A stretch of DNA of 64,000 nucleotides from positions 1 to 64,000 of the forward strand of contig NZ_JACOQD010000005.1 of the NCBI RefSeq assembly GCF_014297365.1, read 5' to 3'. Shown here piece after piece: positions 36,470-45,174 of the stretch. Position numbers and translations under genes: made by a program. This stretch comes from Winogradskyella echinorum. GTDB lineage: Bacteria; Bacteroidota; Bacteroidia; Flavobacteriales; Flavobacteriaceae. The first letter of the stretch is position 1. The number at the start of each line of letters is the position of its first letter. Under the pieces are notes generated by a model, which saw only the letters and a list, made by a program, of their open reading frames with translations, did not search any database and was not told the DNA's origin.

Positions 36470-39319
36470 TTAGGCATCAACATAATCTTCCATTGGTGCG
36501 CAACTACACATTAAATTTCGGTCGCCATAAGCATCATCTACACGTCTTACACTTGGCCAAAATTTATTATCTCTTACATAGTCTAACGGAAATGCTGCTG
36601 CTTCTCTAGTATATGGTAATAACCATTCATCAGAAGTTAACATTTCCATTGTGTGAGGCGCATTTTTTAATACATTGTTAGGTTCGTCTTTAGTTGCATC
36701 ATCAATCTCTTTTCTAATAGAGATCATAGCATCACAAAAACGGTCCATTTCTGCCTTGTTTTCACTTTCAGTTGGCTCTATCATCATTGTTCCTGCAACT
36801 GGGAAAGATACTGTAGGTGCATGAAATCCGTAATCCATTAAACGTTTAGCTATATCAGTAACTTCAATACCATTGGCTTTAAAATCACGACAATCAATAA
36901 TCATTTCATGTGCAGCTCTCCCGTTTTCTCCTGTGTATAATGTTGGGTAATAACCTTCTAAACGCTCTTTAATATAGTTAGCATTTAAAATAGCAGTTTT
37001 TGTAGCTTGTTTTAAACCTTTAGCTCCTAACATTTTAATATATCCATAAGATATAATACATGCTAAGGACGACCCAAATGGTGCCGCAGATATTGCTGTA
37101 ATGGCTTGGTGTCCACCAGTTTTTACAATTGGGTTACCTGGTAAAAATGGTACCAATTGTTCTGCGACGCAAATTGGTCCAACGCCAGGTCCACCACCTC
37201 CATGAGGAATAGCAAAAGTTTTGTGTAAGTTAAGGTGGCAAACATCTGCACCAATATTTCCAGGATTTGTTAATCCAACTTGTGCATTCATGTTGGCACC
37301 ATCCATATACACTTGCCCTCCATTATCGTGTATAATTTGAGTAATCTCTCTAATAGCAGATTCATATACTCCATGGGTAGAAGGATAGGTAACCATTAAT
37401 GCAGATAAATTATCTTTATGTAGTTCTGCTTTTTCTCTTAAATCATCAACATCAATATTTCCATTTTCAGATGCTTTAGTAACTACTACTTTCATTCCAG
37501 CCATTACAGCACTTGCAGGATTTGTACCATGAGCAGAAGATGGAATTAAACAGATATTTCTGTGGTGATCTCCGCGAGATTCGTGATAAGCTTTTATAAC
37601 CATAAGGCCAGCAAATTCACCTTGCGCACCAGAATTTGGTTGTAATGATGTAGCTGCAAAACCAGTAATTTCTGTTAACTGATTTTCTAAAGCGTTTAAC
37701 ATTAATTTGTATCCAATTGGTTGGTCTTCTGGAACAAATGGATGCATATTTCCCCAACTGCTCCAACTTAGTGGTAACATTTCTGCAGCAGCATTTAATT
37801 TCATGGTACAAGATCCTAACGAAATCATTGAATGATTTAATGCCAAATCTTTTCGTTCTAAACGTTTGATATAACGCATTAATTCAGTTTCAGAATGATA
37901 AGAATTAAAAACATCAAAGGTTAAAAAATCCGTTGTTCTTTTTAACTGTTCAGGAATGGTATCTTGTGTTGAAATAGATTCAATTTTTTTAGTTGAGCTA
38001 CCTGTAGCTTTTTCAAAAATTGAAACAATTTCATTTAAGTCTGTAATGGTTGTTGTTTCGTTAATTGAAATAGTAACTGTATTGGTGTCTGGATAGTGAA
38101 AATTAACTTCACTTTTCTCGGCTTCGTATTTTACTTTTACGGCATCTGCTTTTATTTGAAGCGTATCAAAATAATGCGTATTAGTTTGCTCTAAACCTAG
38201 ACTTTCAAGAGCATTAGCAAGAGTAGAAGTAGAGTTTTGTACTTTATTAGCAATAAATGAGAGACCTTTAGGACCATGATATACCGCATACATGCCAGCC
38301 ATAACGGCTAGTAAAACTTGTGCTGTACAAATGTTAGAAGTTGCTTTGTCTCTTTTAATATGTTGCTCTCTTGTTTGTAAAGCCATACGTAAAGCTCTGT
38401 TGCCATTTGCATCTTTAGTAACACCAATTATACGGCCAGGCACATCGCGCTTATAAGCTTCTTTTGTGGCAAAATATGCAGCGTGTGGTCCACCATAACC
38501 CATCGGAATTCCAAAACGTTGTGTTGTACCAAGAACTACGTCTGCACCAAATTTTCCTGGTGCTTCTAAAGATACTAAGCTTAATATATCTGCTGCTACA
38601 GCAACTTTTATTCGAGATGCATTCGCTTTTTCAATAAAGCCTTTTATATCTGTTATTTGACCATTCTTACCAGGATATTGTAGTAATGCTCCAAAGAATT
38701 CTTCAGATAAATTAAATTCCGCCTCATTACCAATTACTAGTTCAATTCCAATAGGATTGGCTCTAGTTTCTAGCAGAGAAATTGTTTGAGGTAAAACTAA
38801 ATCTGAAACAAAAAATTTATTAACTCCTGCTTTCTTTTGGTCTCGTTCTCTAACTGCAAATAATAAGCTCATTGCTTCTGCTGCTGCTGTACTTTCATCT
38901 AATAATGAAGCGTTAGCAATTTCCATACCTGTTAAATCAATAACCAAAGTTTGAAAATTTAATAAAGCTTCTAAACGTCCTTGTGCAATCTCTGCTTGGT
39001 ATGGTGTATATGCAGTATACCAACCTGGATTTTCTAAAATATTACGCTGAATTACAGCAGGTAAATTAGATGGATGGTACCCTAAACCTATGTAAGATTT
39101 ATAAACTTTATTAAGTTTTGAAAGCTCATAGATATGACTTAAATACTCTTGTTCGCTCATAGCTGTATCTAAATCTAAATCGTTTTTAAGCCTAATGTCA
39201 TTAGGTACAGTTTCTGAAACTAATTGTTCTATACTAGTAACACCAATAGTGTTTAACATGGCTTTTTGTTCTTGAGAATTTGGGCCTATATGTCTAAGTG
39301 CAAAAGAGGTCGTATCCAT
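36470..39319 (-). CDS. gcvP: Glycine dehydrogenase (decarboxylating), P-protein
   Basis: The 949-residue P-protein of the glycine cleavage system decarboxylates glycine on PLP and hands the aminomethyl group to lipoyl-H protein. It is the fused form, with both the N-terminal (GcvPA) and C-terminal (GcvPB) halves. The start motif [17 protein letters not shown] is typical; the PLP lysine is in [32 protein letters not shown] and [19 protein letters not shown] are N-half family blocks. No gcvT or gcvH lies next to it, so the other subunits are elsewhere. No glycine-riboswitch-like structure is seen in its short leader. Confidence 0.97.
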   Translation of the reverse strand: MDTTSFALRHIGPNSQEQKAMLNTIGVTSIEQLVSETVPNDIRLKNDLDLDTAMSEQEYLSHIYELSKLNKVYKSYIGLGYHPSNLPAVIQRNILENPGWYTAYTPYQAEIAQGRLEALLNFQTLVIDLTGMEIANASLLDESTAAAEAMSLLFAVRERDQKKAGVNKFFVSDLVLPQTISLLETRANPIGIELVIGNEAEFNLSEEFFGALLQYPGKNGQITDIKGFIEKANASRIKVAVAADILSLVSLEAPGKFGADVVLGTTQRFGIPMGYGGPHAAYFATKEAYKRDVPGRIIGVTKDANGNRALRMALQTREQHIKRDKATSNICTAQVLLAVMAGMYAVYHGPKGLSFIANKVQNSTSTLANALESLGLEQTNTHYFDTLQIKADAVKVKYEAEKSEVNFHYPDTNTVTISINETTTITDLNEIVSIFEKATGSSTKKIESISTQDTIPEQLKRTTDFLTFDVFNSYHSETELMRYIKRLERKDLALNHSMISLGSCTMKLNAAAEMLPLSWSSWGNMHPFVPEDQPIGYKLMLNALENQLTEITGFAATSLQPNSGAQGEFAGLMVIKAYHESRGDHHRNICLIPSSAHGTNPASAVMAGMKVVVTKASENGNIDVDDLREKAELHKDNLSALMVTYPSTHGVYESAIREITQIIHDNGGQVYMDGANMNAQVGLTNPGNIGADVCHLNLHKTFAIPHGGGGPGVGPICVAEQLVPFLPGNPIVKTGGHQAITAISAAPFGSSLACIISYGYIKMLGAKGLKQATKTAILNANYIKERLEGYYPTLYTGENGRAAHEMIIDCRDFKANGIEVTDIAKRLMDYGFHAPTVSFPVAGTMMIEPTESENKAEMDRFCDAMISIRKEIDDATKDEPNNVLKNAPHTMEMLTSDEWLLPYTREAAAFPLDYVRDNKFWPSVRRVDDAYGDRNLMCSCAPMEDYVDA

Positions 39320-39347
39320 TGAAAAAATGTAATTGATTTTTGTTTTG

Positions 39348-39355
39348 CAAAAATA
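39348..39355 (-). promoter_or_regulatory. -7 promoter element of gcvP
   Basis: TATTTTTG on the - strand, 28 nt before the gcvP ATG, matches TAnnTTTG. No TTG lies at the -33 distance. Confidence 0.5.
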
Positions 39356-39429
39356 CGTATTTAGCCAAGCTTTTTAGTTAAGGAAAACTAAAGTTTTTAA
39401 CCATAATAGATGGTTATTAACACATTGTG

Positions 39430-39437
39430 TATTTTTG
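39430..39437 (+). promoter_or_regulatory. -7 promoter element placed 4 nt before the ATG (possible leaderless mRNA)
   Basis: TATTTTTG matches TAnnTTTG and is followed by only TTTA before ATG at 39442. Transcription from this box would begin at or within a base or two of the start codon. No -33 TTG is evident. Confidence 0.5.
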
Positions 39438-39441
39438 TTTA

Positions 39442-40275
39442 ATGGTGATTTTAAAAAGGATATTTAATTTCTATTTAAACAGTAGTATTCACGTAGCAAT
39501 AGGTGTGTATGCCTTAACCTGGATAACCTTGCTGCAATTTGGGGTTGAATATGATAAAAACAGTCTTAATTTTGTGTTTTTTGCAACCATCACTGGCTAT
39601 AATTTTGTAAAGTATTTTGGTATTGCAAAGTTTCATCATAGAAGTTTGGCGGGTTGGCTAAGGGCTATTCAAATATTTTCATTTTTAGCTTTTATAGCCT
39701 TATGTTATTATGCTTCTAAGTTAGAAGTTAATACACTCGTTTTAATAGCAATATTAGGATTGATTACCTTTTTATATGCAATTCCTTTATTGCCTAAAAA
39801 GTATTTTATAGATGATCATAAAAATTTAAGAGAAATTAGTGGTCTTAAAATTTATGTAATTGCTTTAGTATGGAGTTTTACAACAGTTATTCTACCATTA
39901 GTAAATAATGAAGTTTCTTTAGATTTTGATGTTGTAATTACAAGTGTTCAACGTTTTATTTATGTACTAGTTTTAATGTTTCCTTTTGAAATTAGGGATT
40001 TAAACTACGATAACTTAAAACTATCTACCATACCTCAAAAAATAGGAGTTAAAAAAACAAAAATTATTGGCGTTTTTTTGCTTATGATATTTATGATGTT
40101 AGAATTTTTTAAAGACGAATTAACGAGTAACGCAGTAATTGTAACATTAATAATAGTTTTTATAACACTATTATTTATAGTTTTTTCTAATAAAAATCAA
40201 TCGAAGTATTATAGTGCCTTTTGGGTAGAAAGTTTGCCAATAATTTGGCTCGGAATATTACTTATGCTTAGCTAA
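39442..40275 (+). CDS. Multi-spanning membrane protein, UbiA prenyltransferase-like
   Basis: This 277-residue protein has about eight hydrophobic helices and little else. The segment FEIRDLNYDNLKLSTIPQKIGVKKTKI resembles the second aspartate motif of UbiA-family intramembrane prenyltransferases (shown core: RDLNYDNLKLSTIPQKIG). However, the first motif (NDxxDxxxD) is not clear; the equivalent region reads FATITGYNFVKYFG. It may therefore be a divergent or inactive UbiA homologue. I take ATG 39442 in preference to an in-frame GTG at 39427, which would lie upstream of the promoter box. Its 3' end overlaps the convergent small gene by 18 nt. Confidence 0.75.
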   Translation: MVILKRIFNFYLNSSIHVAIGVYALTWITLLQFGVEYDKNSLNFVFFATITGYNFVKYFGIAKFHHRSLAGWLRAIQIFSFLAFIALCYYASKLEVNTLVLIAILGLITFLYAIPLLPKKYFIDDHKNLREISGLKIYVIALVWSFTTVILPLVNNEVSLDFDVVITSVQRFIYVLVLMFPFEIRDLNYDNLKLSTIPQKIGVKKTKIIGVFLLMIFMMLEFFKDELTSNAVIVTLIIVFITLLFIVFSNKNQSKYYSAFWVESLPIIWLGILLMLS

Positions 40276-40515
40276 TTCTTGTTCAAATTCTTTTTGAATT
40301 TTTTCTTTTTCAATACGGTTTAAGCAATCAACTTCTGCTTTGTTTAAGGCATCCGTAAGTTTATTGTTGTTTTTAGAATAAGCTTTAGTGAATCGACACC
40401 ACATTAAACGAATACCAAGCTTTATTCTTTCCCAGCCAGTAGACTCACCATATTGCCTTTTATCGCATATATGTTTTGCTTCTTCACAACTAATAAATAA
40501 AAACCTTTTTTTCAT
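40258..40515 (-). CDS. Small Cys/His protein next to ECF sigma factor (possible anti-sigma-like partner)
   Basis: This 85-residue protein starts at the ATG at 40515, 5 nt after the stop of the sigma-factor gene. It contains SCEEAKHICDKRQ, a C-x5-H-x2-C-like pattern, followed by a Trp-rich amphipathic helix with another Cys (IRLMWCRF) and a charged coiled C-terminus. A zinc-binding HxxxC-type anti-sigma domain (ZAS/zf-HC2) would look roughly like this, but no membrane helix or sensor domain follows. The partner role is inferred from position. An upstream in-frame start (40545) would overlap the sigma gene. Confidence 0.7.
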   Translation of the reverse strand: MKKRFLFISCEEAKHICDKRQYGESTGWERIKLGIRLMWCRFTKAYSKNNNKLTDALNKAEVDCLNRIEKEKIQKEFEQELAKHK

Positions 40516-40520
40516 CTTAA

Positions 40521-41075
40521 TTAAAACCAATTTTTTTCCATGCAATCTGCAAGAGCTGTTCGTGCTCTATGTATAATTACCCAAAGGTTAGACGCAGTGA
40601 TATCTAATTCATTACAAATAGTTTCTGTATCATAACCCAAAATAGTTTTCATTTTAAAAACCTCTGCTTGTTTTTCAGGAAGCTTCCCAATACAATCATG
40701 TATAGCATCACCTAATTCTGAGTTTTCTAAGGTGTCTTCTGCTGTTTTATCAAATGGGTCTGCTACACGTTCCTCTAACCAATCTCCTTCAGCATCTGTA
40801 TCGCTATTGTAGTTTATTCTAACTTCGGCTTTACCTTTATTAGAATTTATTTTACGATAATGGTCAATAATTTTTCGCTTTAAAATTGAAATTAACCACG
40901 TACGCTCACTAGCTTCTCCTTTAAAATTAGCCATGGATTTTAGTCCGGCTAAAAAGGTTTCAGATACTAAGTCTTGCGCAATCTCTCTACTACTAACACG
41001 AGTTATCGTATAGTTAAAGAGATAATCAGAATATAGTTTTATCCAATTATTAGGATCTAGTTGATGCTTAGGCAT
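40521..41075 (-). CDS. ECF RNA polymerase sigma factor
   Basis: This 184-residue sigma-70 family protein has region 2 (residues about 8-80, with DYLFNYTITRV, AQDLVSETFLAGL and the -10-recognising FKGEASERTWLISILKRKIIDHYRK; only its core is quoted: ERTWLISILKRKIIDHYR) and region 4 (about 120-178: LPEKQAEVFKMKTILGYDTETICNEL, core LPEKQAEVFKMK). The linker is acidic. It sits directly upstream of the small Cys/His gene, which probably belongs to the same regulatory unit. No target promoters can be recognised. Confidence 0.92.
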   Translation of the reverse strand: MPKHQLDPNNWIKLYSDYLFNYTITRVSSREIAQDLVSETFLAGLKSMANFKGEASERTWLISILKRKIIDHYRKINSNKGKAEVRINYNSDTDAEGDWLEERVADPFDKTAEDTLENSELGDAIHDCIGKLPEKQAEVFKMKTILGYDTETICNELDITASNLWVIIHRARTALADCMEKNWF

Positions 41076-41117
41076 TTTTCAATTTCATTGCGAAATCAAA
41101 AATAACGTAAATTTTTA

Positions 41118-41864
41118 TTATGCGAAACTATGTTTTGCTTTAGTTGATAGAAGTTTGTGTTGCAAAATACCTTTTTCTACAGATACAGCAGAACCATCAA
41201 CAACACAAGTATTTAGATATTTTGCGTTTTCAAATTTTTTGGGAAGCATAAAGATTATATTTTTATTAATCTCAGTTAAAGCACCTTTATAAAGCTTCCA
41301 TGGTTTGTGGTAGATTTTATATTGAAATGTTTTTGTGTTAGATCTTTTTACAAAAGCAATGTATCTATCTACTATAAATTCGTTTAATGAATTTTTAGTT
41401 AAAGCTTTGGTTGTTTTACTAGTTAAGGCTTTTATATCTATATTTTTATATGAATATTTTATACTTTTTTTACTCTGAGTAATTCTTTTATTGCGTTTTA
41501 CATTTCTAAAGAAAAAAGGTTCGTTGTACAATGTATTAGCAATTAGAGCTATAATGGGTTTCGGAGCAAATTCTTTAATAAAAACAACACCTTTAGCTCC
41601 ATTAATTTTTGATTTAGCATAAAACCGAAAATTAATTTGTCCAAATTTTTGATGAAAAGGAATTTTAAATCCAAAGAACTTCACTTTTGAAAACGTAAAA
41701 GCAACTACACTCATTAAAGCTTTGCCTTTATACAAATCTAATTCAGTGTTATTAGGTAAATAAGCTTCTAGGATCTTTTTGTCTACCTCAAAGGTTGAAA
41801 TAATTAAATCCTCCCAATTACCTGTCATGAAGATGCTTTTATGATTGTTTGTTGCTGTTTTCAT
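41118..41864 (-). CDS. DUF2071 (YqjF-like) protein
   Basis: This 248-residue protein matches the DUF2071/YqjF family of unknown biochemical function. The N-terminus has NWEDLIISTFEVDKKILEAYLP (core NWEDLIISTFEV) and then a beta-rich body with VAFTFSKVKFFGFKIP and INFRFYAKS. The start at 41864 overlaps the upstream membrane gene by 26 nt; a second ATG at 41828 (residue 13, just before NWEDLI) would remove the overlap and is an equally good choice. It is probably co-transcribed with the two upstream genes under control of the GbsR-type regulator. Confidence 0.78.
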   Translation of the reverse strand: MKTATNNHKSIFMTGNWEDLIISTFEVDKKILEAYLPNNTELDLYKGKALMSVVAFTFSKVKFFGFKIPFHQKFGQINFRFYAKSKINGAKGVVFIKEFAPKPIIALIANTLYNEPFFFRNVKRNKRITQSKKSIKYSYKNIDIKALTSKTTKALTKNSLNEFIVDRYIAFVKRSNTKTFQYKIYHKPWKLYKGALTEINKNIIFMLPKKFENAKYLNTCVVDGSAVSVEKGILQHKLLSTKAKHSFA

Positions 41865-42189
41865 AATTAAGATTATTTAAATTATTCAAGATCCAAACGA
41901 AGTAAATAGCAATAGACATAGGAATTATTATTAATCCTAACCACCAAAAATCATTTAATTTTATTTCTATATGCCATCCAATTCCATATACAATAACAAC
42001 TAGCCAGTAAATTAGTATTTGCTTTTTGTTATGGTTTTCGAATCTATTCCATAAAAATGTAATACCTATGGCGCTTAGTAGTTGAATTGCACCAAGAACA
42101 ATTTGAGCATATAAACCAAATATTATTGTTAGGTACAGAACCAAAGTTATGATTAGGACGATTTTGTTGAATTTGTATAAATTTTTCAT
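41839..42189 (-). CDS. Small membrane protein, four predicted helices
   Basis: I do not recognise this 116-residue protein. It has about four hydrophobic segments: residues 9-30, 33-48, 58-74 and 80-101, with short charged loops such as WNRFENHNKKQ. Its ATG at 42189 follows a 26-bp palindrome (42204-42229) that also occurs at the upstream regulator's own promoter, so its expression should be controlled by that regulator. It overlaps the DUF2071 gene by 26 nt if the longer start of that gene is used. Confidence 0.72.
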   Translation of the reverse strand: MKNLYKFNKIVLIITLVLYLTIIFGLYAQIVLGAIQLLSAIGITFLWNRFENHNKKQILIYWLVVIVYGIGWHIEIKLNDFWWLGLIIIPMSIAIYFVWILNNLNNLNYENSNKQS

Positions 42190-42203
42190 AATCTAAATGT
42201 TTT

Positions 42204-42229
42204 AAACTTTCAGAAAATATTGAAAGTTT
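42204..42229. promoter_or_regulatory. Predicted operator 1 of the GbsR/MarR-type regulator
   Basis: AAACTTTCA-N8-TGAAAGTTT, a palindrome with 9-bp perfect arms, begins 15 bp upstream of the start of the small membrane protein gene. The same arms with the same 8-bp spacing recur at 42775-42800. Confidence 0.75.
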
Positions 42230-42247
42230 GTTATAAAAAAATATAAC

Positions 42248-42751
42248 CTACTTCATCAGTTTAAAAACAGACTTTGTTAACCAGTTTTGTTTTTGGTCTA
42301 CGAGTTTGTTCATTAAGGTATCTAAGTCGTTTGTAATGGCCTTTAATGCTTTTGTTTGCTTAATCAGTTCTTTTGTTTTTTCTGTGCCATCATCTTTAAT
42401 AGTTGAGACCTCCTCTAACACTTTAATGACCGGTTTTATTTCTCTTCGACTTCTTTCTTTTGCAACAATTTTTGCTAGTTCTTGAACATCTTTTTCGGTA
42501 GTAAAAAACTCTTTTCGTTCACCAGAAACTAAAACTTTGGTAACAATTCCCCAATCCATAAGTTGTCTTAAATTCATGCTCGTATTACCACGAGAGATTT
42601 TAAGATCTTCCATAATGTCTTCCATAGACAAAGGCTTGGTAGAAATAAAAAGCAATGCTTGTATTTGTGCCATGGCTTTGTTAATGCCCCAAAGTGACCC
42701 CAAACTTCCCCAAGTACTAATAAACTTTTCTTTTGCATCTAAGTATTCCAT
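42248..42751 (-). CDS. GbsR/MarR-family transcriptional regulator
   Basis: This 167-residue winged-helix regulator resembles GbsR-type MarR proteins. The DNA-binding part is at about residues 20-90: INKAMAQIQALLFISTKPLS, then MEDIMEDLKISRGNTSMNLRQL (core LKISRGNTSMNLRQL, the recognition helix) and a wing ending GERKEFFTTE. The C-terminus is a long coiled helix for dimerisation. I choose ATG 42751; an upstream TTG at 42766 lies inside the promoter. A strong promoter ends 4 nt before this ATG. Two matching palindromes, one over its own -33 region and one before the next gene, suggest autoregulation and control of the two downstream genes. Confidence 0.88.
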   Translation of the reverse strand: MEYLDAKEKFISTWGSLGSLWGINKAMAQIQALLFISTKPLSMEDIMEDLKISRGNTSMNLRQLMDWGIVTKVLVSGERKEFFTTEKDVQELAKIVAKERSRREIKPVIKVLEEVSTIKDDGTEKTKELIKQTKALKAITNDLDTLMNKLVDQKQNWLTKSVFKLMK

Positions 42752-42755
42752 ATAG

Positions 42756-42784
42756 CAAATATACAATAATTTTTAAACTTTCAA
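42756..42784 (-). promoter_or_regulatory. Promoter of the GbsR-type regulator, overlapping its operator
   Basis: On the - strand TTG (42784-42782), an 18-nt spacer and TATATTTG (42763-42756) match the Bacteroidota consensus at both boxes. Only 4 nt separate the -7 box from the ATG at 42751, so the mRNA should be leaderless. The TTG lies inside the 26-bp palindrome, so a bound repressor would block polymerase. Confidence 0.75.
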
Positions 42785-42800
42785 TAATTATTGAAAGTTT
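42775..42800. promoter_or_regulatory. Predicted operator 2, perfect 26-bp palindrome
   Basis: AAACTTTCA-N8-TGAAAGTTT; here the spacer ATAATTAT is itself symmetrical, so all 26 bases form a perfect palindrome. It covers the -33 element of the regulator's own promoter. Confidence 0.8.
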
Positions 42801-42861
42801 ATTTTATAAGGCAATTCATAATATGGTGCAATAAGATTAGAAATTATGATGGTATTGAGTT

Positions 42862-42927
42862 TTGTCATTCCGCACTTGATGCGGAATCTATTAATAATAT
42901 AGATTCCTGTCTTCGCAGAATTGACAA
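42862..42927. repeat. Intergenic palindromic repeat, GTCATT family
   Basis: The outer arms TTGTCA-ATTC and GAATTGACAA enclose two inner hairpins: ATTCCGCA-cttga-TGCGGAAT and the decayed ATTCCTGtcttCGCAGAAT. The element lies downstream of the M3 peptidase gene. It resembles the elements at 48081-48152 and 49730-49792. Confidence 0.7.
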
Positions 42928-42935
42928 TCTGATTT

Positions 42936-44966
42936 CTATTTCAACAACCCAGCACGTCTAAGTAAAGCCTCAGGTTTTGGTTCTTGGCCTCTAAACTTTT
43001 TATATAAAGTCATTGGGTTTTCTGTACCACCTTGAGATAAGACATAAGTTTTAAACTTATCGGCAACCGTTTTATTAAAAATACCTTCTTCTTTAAAGTA
43101 CTCAAAAGCATCAGCATCTAAAACTTCTGCCCATTTGTAACTGTAATAACCAGAAGAGTATCCACCCTGAAAAATATGAGCAAAAGAAGTACTCATGCAA
43201 TTTTCGGCAACATCAGGATATAAGCTGGTATCTCCAAATGCTTTCACTTCATGGGCTTTTACGTTTTTAATATTTGAAGGATCTACACCATGCCAAGACA
43301 TATCTAATAAGCCAAAACTTAGTTGACGCATAGTTTGCATGCCTTCTTGAAAGGTAGAAGAGGCTTTTATCTTTTCAATAAGTTCCATAGGAATAACTTC
43401 TCCAGTTTCGTAATGTGTAGCAAAGAGCTTAAGTGTTTCTTCTTCGTAACACCAGTTTTCTAAAATCTGACTTGGTAACTCAACAAAATCCCAATACACA
43501 CTTGTGCCAGATAAACTCGGGTAGGTTGTATTGGCTAACATACCATGCAAAGCATGGCCAAACTCATGAAAGAGCGTAGTTACTTCATTAAACGTTAGTA
43601 ATGACGGTTTGCTTTTTGTTGGTTTCGTAAAATTACAGACTATAGAAACATGTGGACGATGATTATGTCCATTTTTTACCATTTGCGGTTTGTAAGAGGT
43701 CATCCAAGCTCCATTACGTTTGCCTGCTCTTGGGAAAAAGTCTGCGTAGAAAATAGAAACTAAATGGCCATCTGCATCCGTTACTTTGTAGGTTAAAACA
43801 TCTTCATGGTACTTATCTATACTATCAATTTCTTCAAATTGCAATCCGAATAATTTTTCTGCAACTATAAAAGCACCATTTATAACGTTTTCTAATTTAA
43901 AATAGGGTTTTAACTGTTCGTCATTTAAACTGAATAATTTTTGTTTTAGCTTTTCAGAATAATAACTTGAGTCCCACTTTTGTAATTGGTCTATGTTATC
44001 TAAATCTTTAGCAAAATTTTCAAGAGTTTTAAATTCTTCTTCAGCTGCTGGTTTTGCTTTTTCAAGTAATTCGTTTAAAAATGAGTTTACTTTTTCTGGC
44101 GTTTCTGCCATGCGCTCTTCTAAAACGAAGTGCGCATGTGTTTTGTAACCTAATAATTGAGCACGCTCAAAACGCAATTGCGCTATTTTTAAAACAATGT
44201 TTTGATTGTCTAAATCATCATTATTAAATCCTTTACTTCCAAAAGCTTTAGATAATTTTTCGCGTAACGCTCTATTGTCCGCATAAGTCATAAAAGGAAT
44301 ATAACTTGGGTAATCTAAGGTAATTAACCAACCATCTTTTCCTTTGCTTTCTGCTAACTGTTTCGCTGCTTCTTTTGCGCCATCTGGCAAACCTGCGAGA
44401 TCAGATTCATTGGTAAGGTGCAATTCAAACTTGTTAGTTTCTGCTAAAATATGTTCTCCAAACTTTAGTTTTAGTTGGCTAGACTCCTTATCAATAGCTC
44501 TTAATCGTTCCTTTTTATCTTCAGACAAATTAGCTCCATTTCTAGAAAACCCTTTGTATTTTTTATCGAGAAGCGTTTCTTGTTCAGTAGTTAAGTTTAA
44601 GCTTGCTTTAGAATCGTAAACCGCTTTTACACGTTTAAATAAATCTTCATTCAACGTAATATCATTACTAAATTCTGATAATAGTGGTGATACTTCCTGT
44701 GCAATTTTCTGAATCTCATCATTGGTTTCAGCAGAATTTAGATTAAAGAAAATACTAGAGATACGGTCTAATTCTTCCCCAGAATAATCTAGTGCTTCAA
44801 TGGTGTTTTCAAAATTTGGAGTATCAGTATTATTTACAATTTCATCAATTTCGGCTTTAGCTTTATCAATAGCTAATTTAAAAGCAGGTAGATAATCTTC
44901 TTCTTTTATTTCTGAAAAAGGTGCTGTATTGTATGATGTATTAAAGGGTTTATTTAAGATTGTCAT
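42936..44966 (-). CDS. M3-family metallopeptidase (peptidyl-dipeptidase/oligopeptidase A type)
   Basis: This 676-residue cytoplasmic zinc peptidase degrades oligopeptides. The active site is TLFHEFGHALHGML (HExxH), with the third zinc ligand Glu expected in PSQILENWCYEEE. A long helical N-terminal half and the C-terminal AHIFQGGYSSGYYSYKWAEVLDADAFEYF (core GGYSSGYYSYKW) are typical of Dcp/PrlC-like enzymes. There is no signal peptide. The start overlaps the end of the small membrane gene at 44950 by 17 nt. Confidence 0.93.
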   Translation of the reverse strand: MTILNKPFNTSYNTAPFSEIKEEDYLPAFKLAIDKAKAEIDEIVNNTDTPNFENTIEALDYSGEELDRISSIFFNLNSAETNDEIQKIAQEVSPLLSEFSNDITLNEDLFKRVKAVYDSKASLNLTTEQETLLDKKYKGFSRNGANLSEDKKERLRAIDKESSQLKLKFGEHILAETNKFELHLTNESDLAGLPDGAKEAAKQLAESKGKDGWLITLDYPSYIPFMTYADNRALREKLSKAFGSKGFNNDDLDNQNIVLKIAQLRFERAQLLGYKTHAHFVLEERMAETPEKVNSFLNELLEKAKPAAEEEFKTLENFAKDLDNIDQLQKWDSSYYSEKLKQKLFSLNDEQLKPYFKLENVINGAFIVAEKLFGLQFEEIDSIDKYHEDVLTYKVTDADGHLVSIFYADFFPRAGKRNGAWMTSYKPQMVKNGHNHRPHVSIVCNFTKPTKSKPSLLTFNEVTTLFHEFGHALHGMLANTTYPSLSGTSVYWDFVELPSQILENWCYEEETLKLFATHYETGEVIPMELIEKIKASSTFQEGMQTMRQLSFGLLDMSWHGVDPSNIKNVKAHEVKAFGDTSLYPDVAENCMSTSFAHIFQGGYSSGYYSYKWAEVLDADAFEYFKEEGIFNKTVADKFKTYVLSQGGTENPMTLYKKFRGQEPKPEALLRRAGLLK

Positions 44967-45174
44967 TATTTCTTAATGTTTTGATAGTGAAAGTTATATC
45001 CGATATTAAATAGGTGAGGGCTGCTACAAAAATAAGAGGTCCTAATATAATAACTATTAGATTACCTGATGATGTTGGGTTTTCAATTACGGTAAAAAAT
45101 ACCCAAGACGAAGTAAAAAGTAAAAAAACACAAAGCGGATAAGTAAAAAGTTTTAGAATTAATTCTTTAAGCAT
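44950..45174 (-). CDS. Small two-helix membrane protein
   Basis: This 74-residue protein is unrecognised. Two hydrophobic segments are visible at residues 10-30 and 38-60, the first with a Trp/Phe-rich end (FTSSWVFFTVIE). Its ATG follows the purE stop without a gap (TAAATG), and its 3' end overlaps the M3 peptidase gene, so it is probably translated by coupling within a purK-purE operon. Confidence 0.65.
   Translation of the reverse strand: MLKELILKLFTYPLCVFLLFTSSWVFFTVIENPTSSGNLIVIILGPLIFVAALTYLISDITFTIKTLRNNDNLK

Noticed and set aside
39320..39441. Glycine riboswitch upstream of gcvP
   Set aside because: The leader after the -7 box is under 30 nt and contains no paired aptamer structure.
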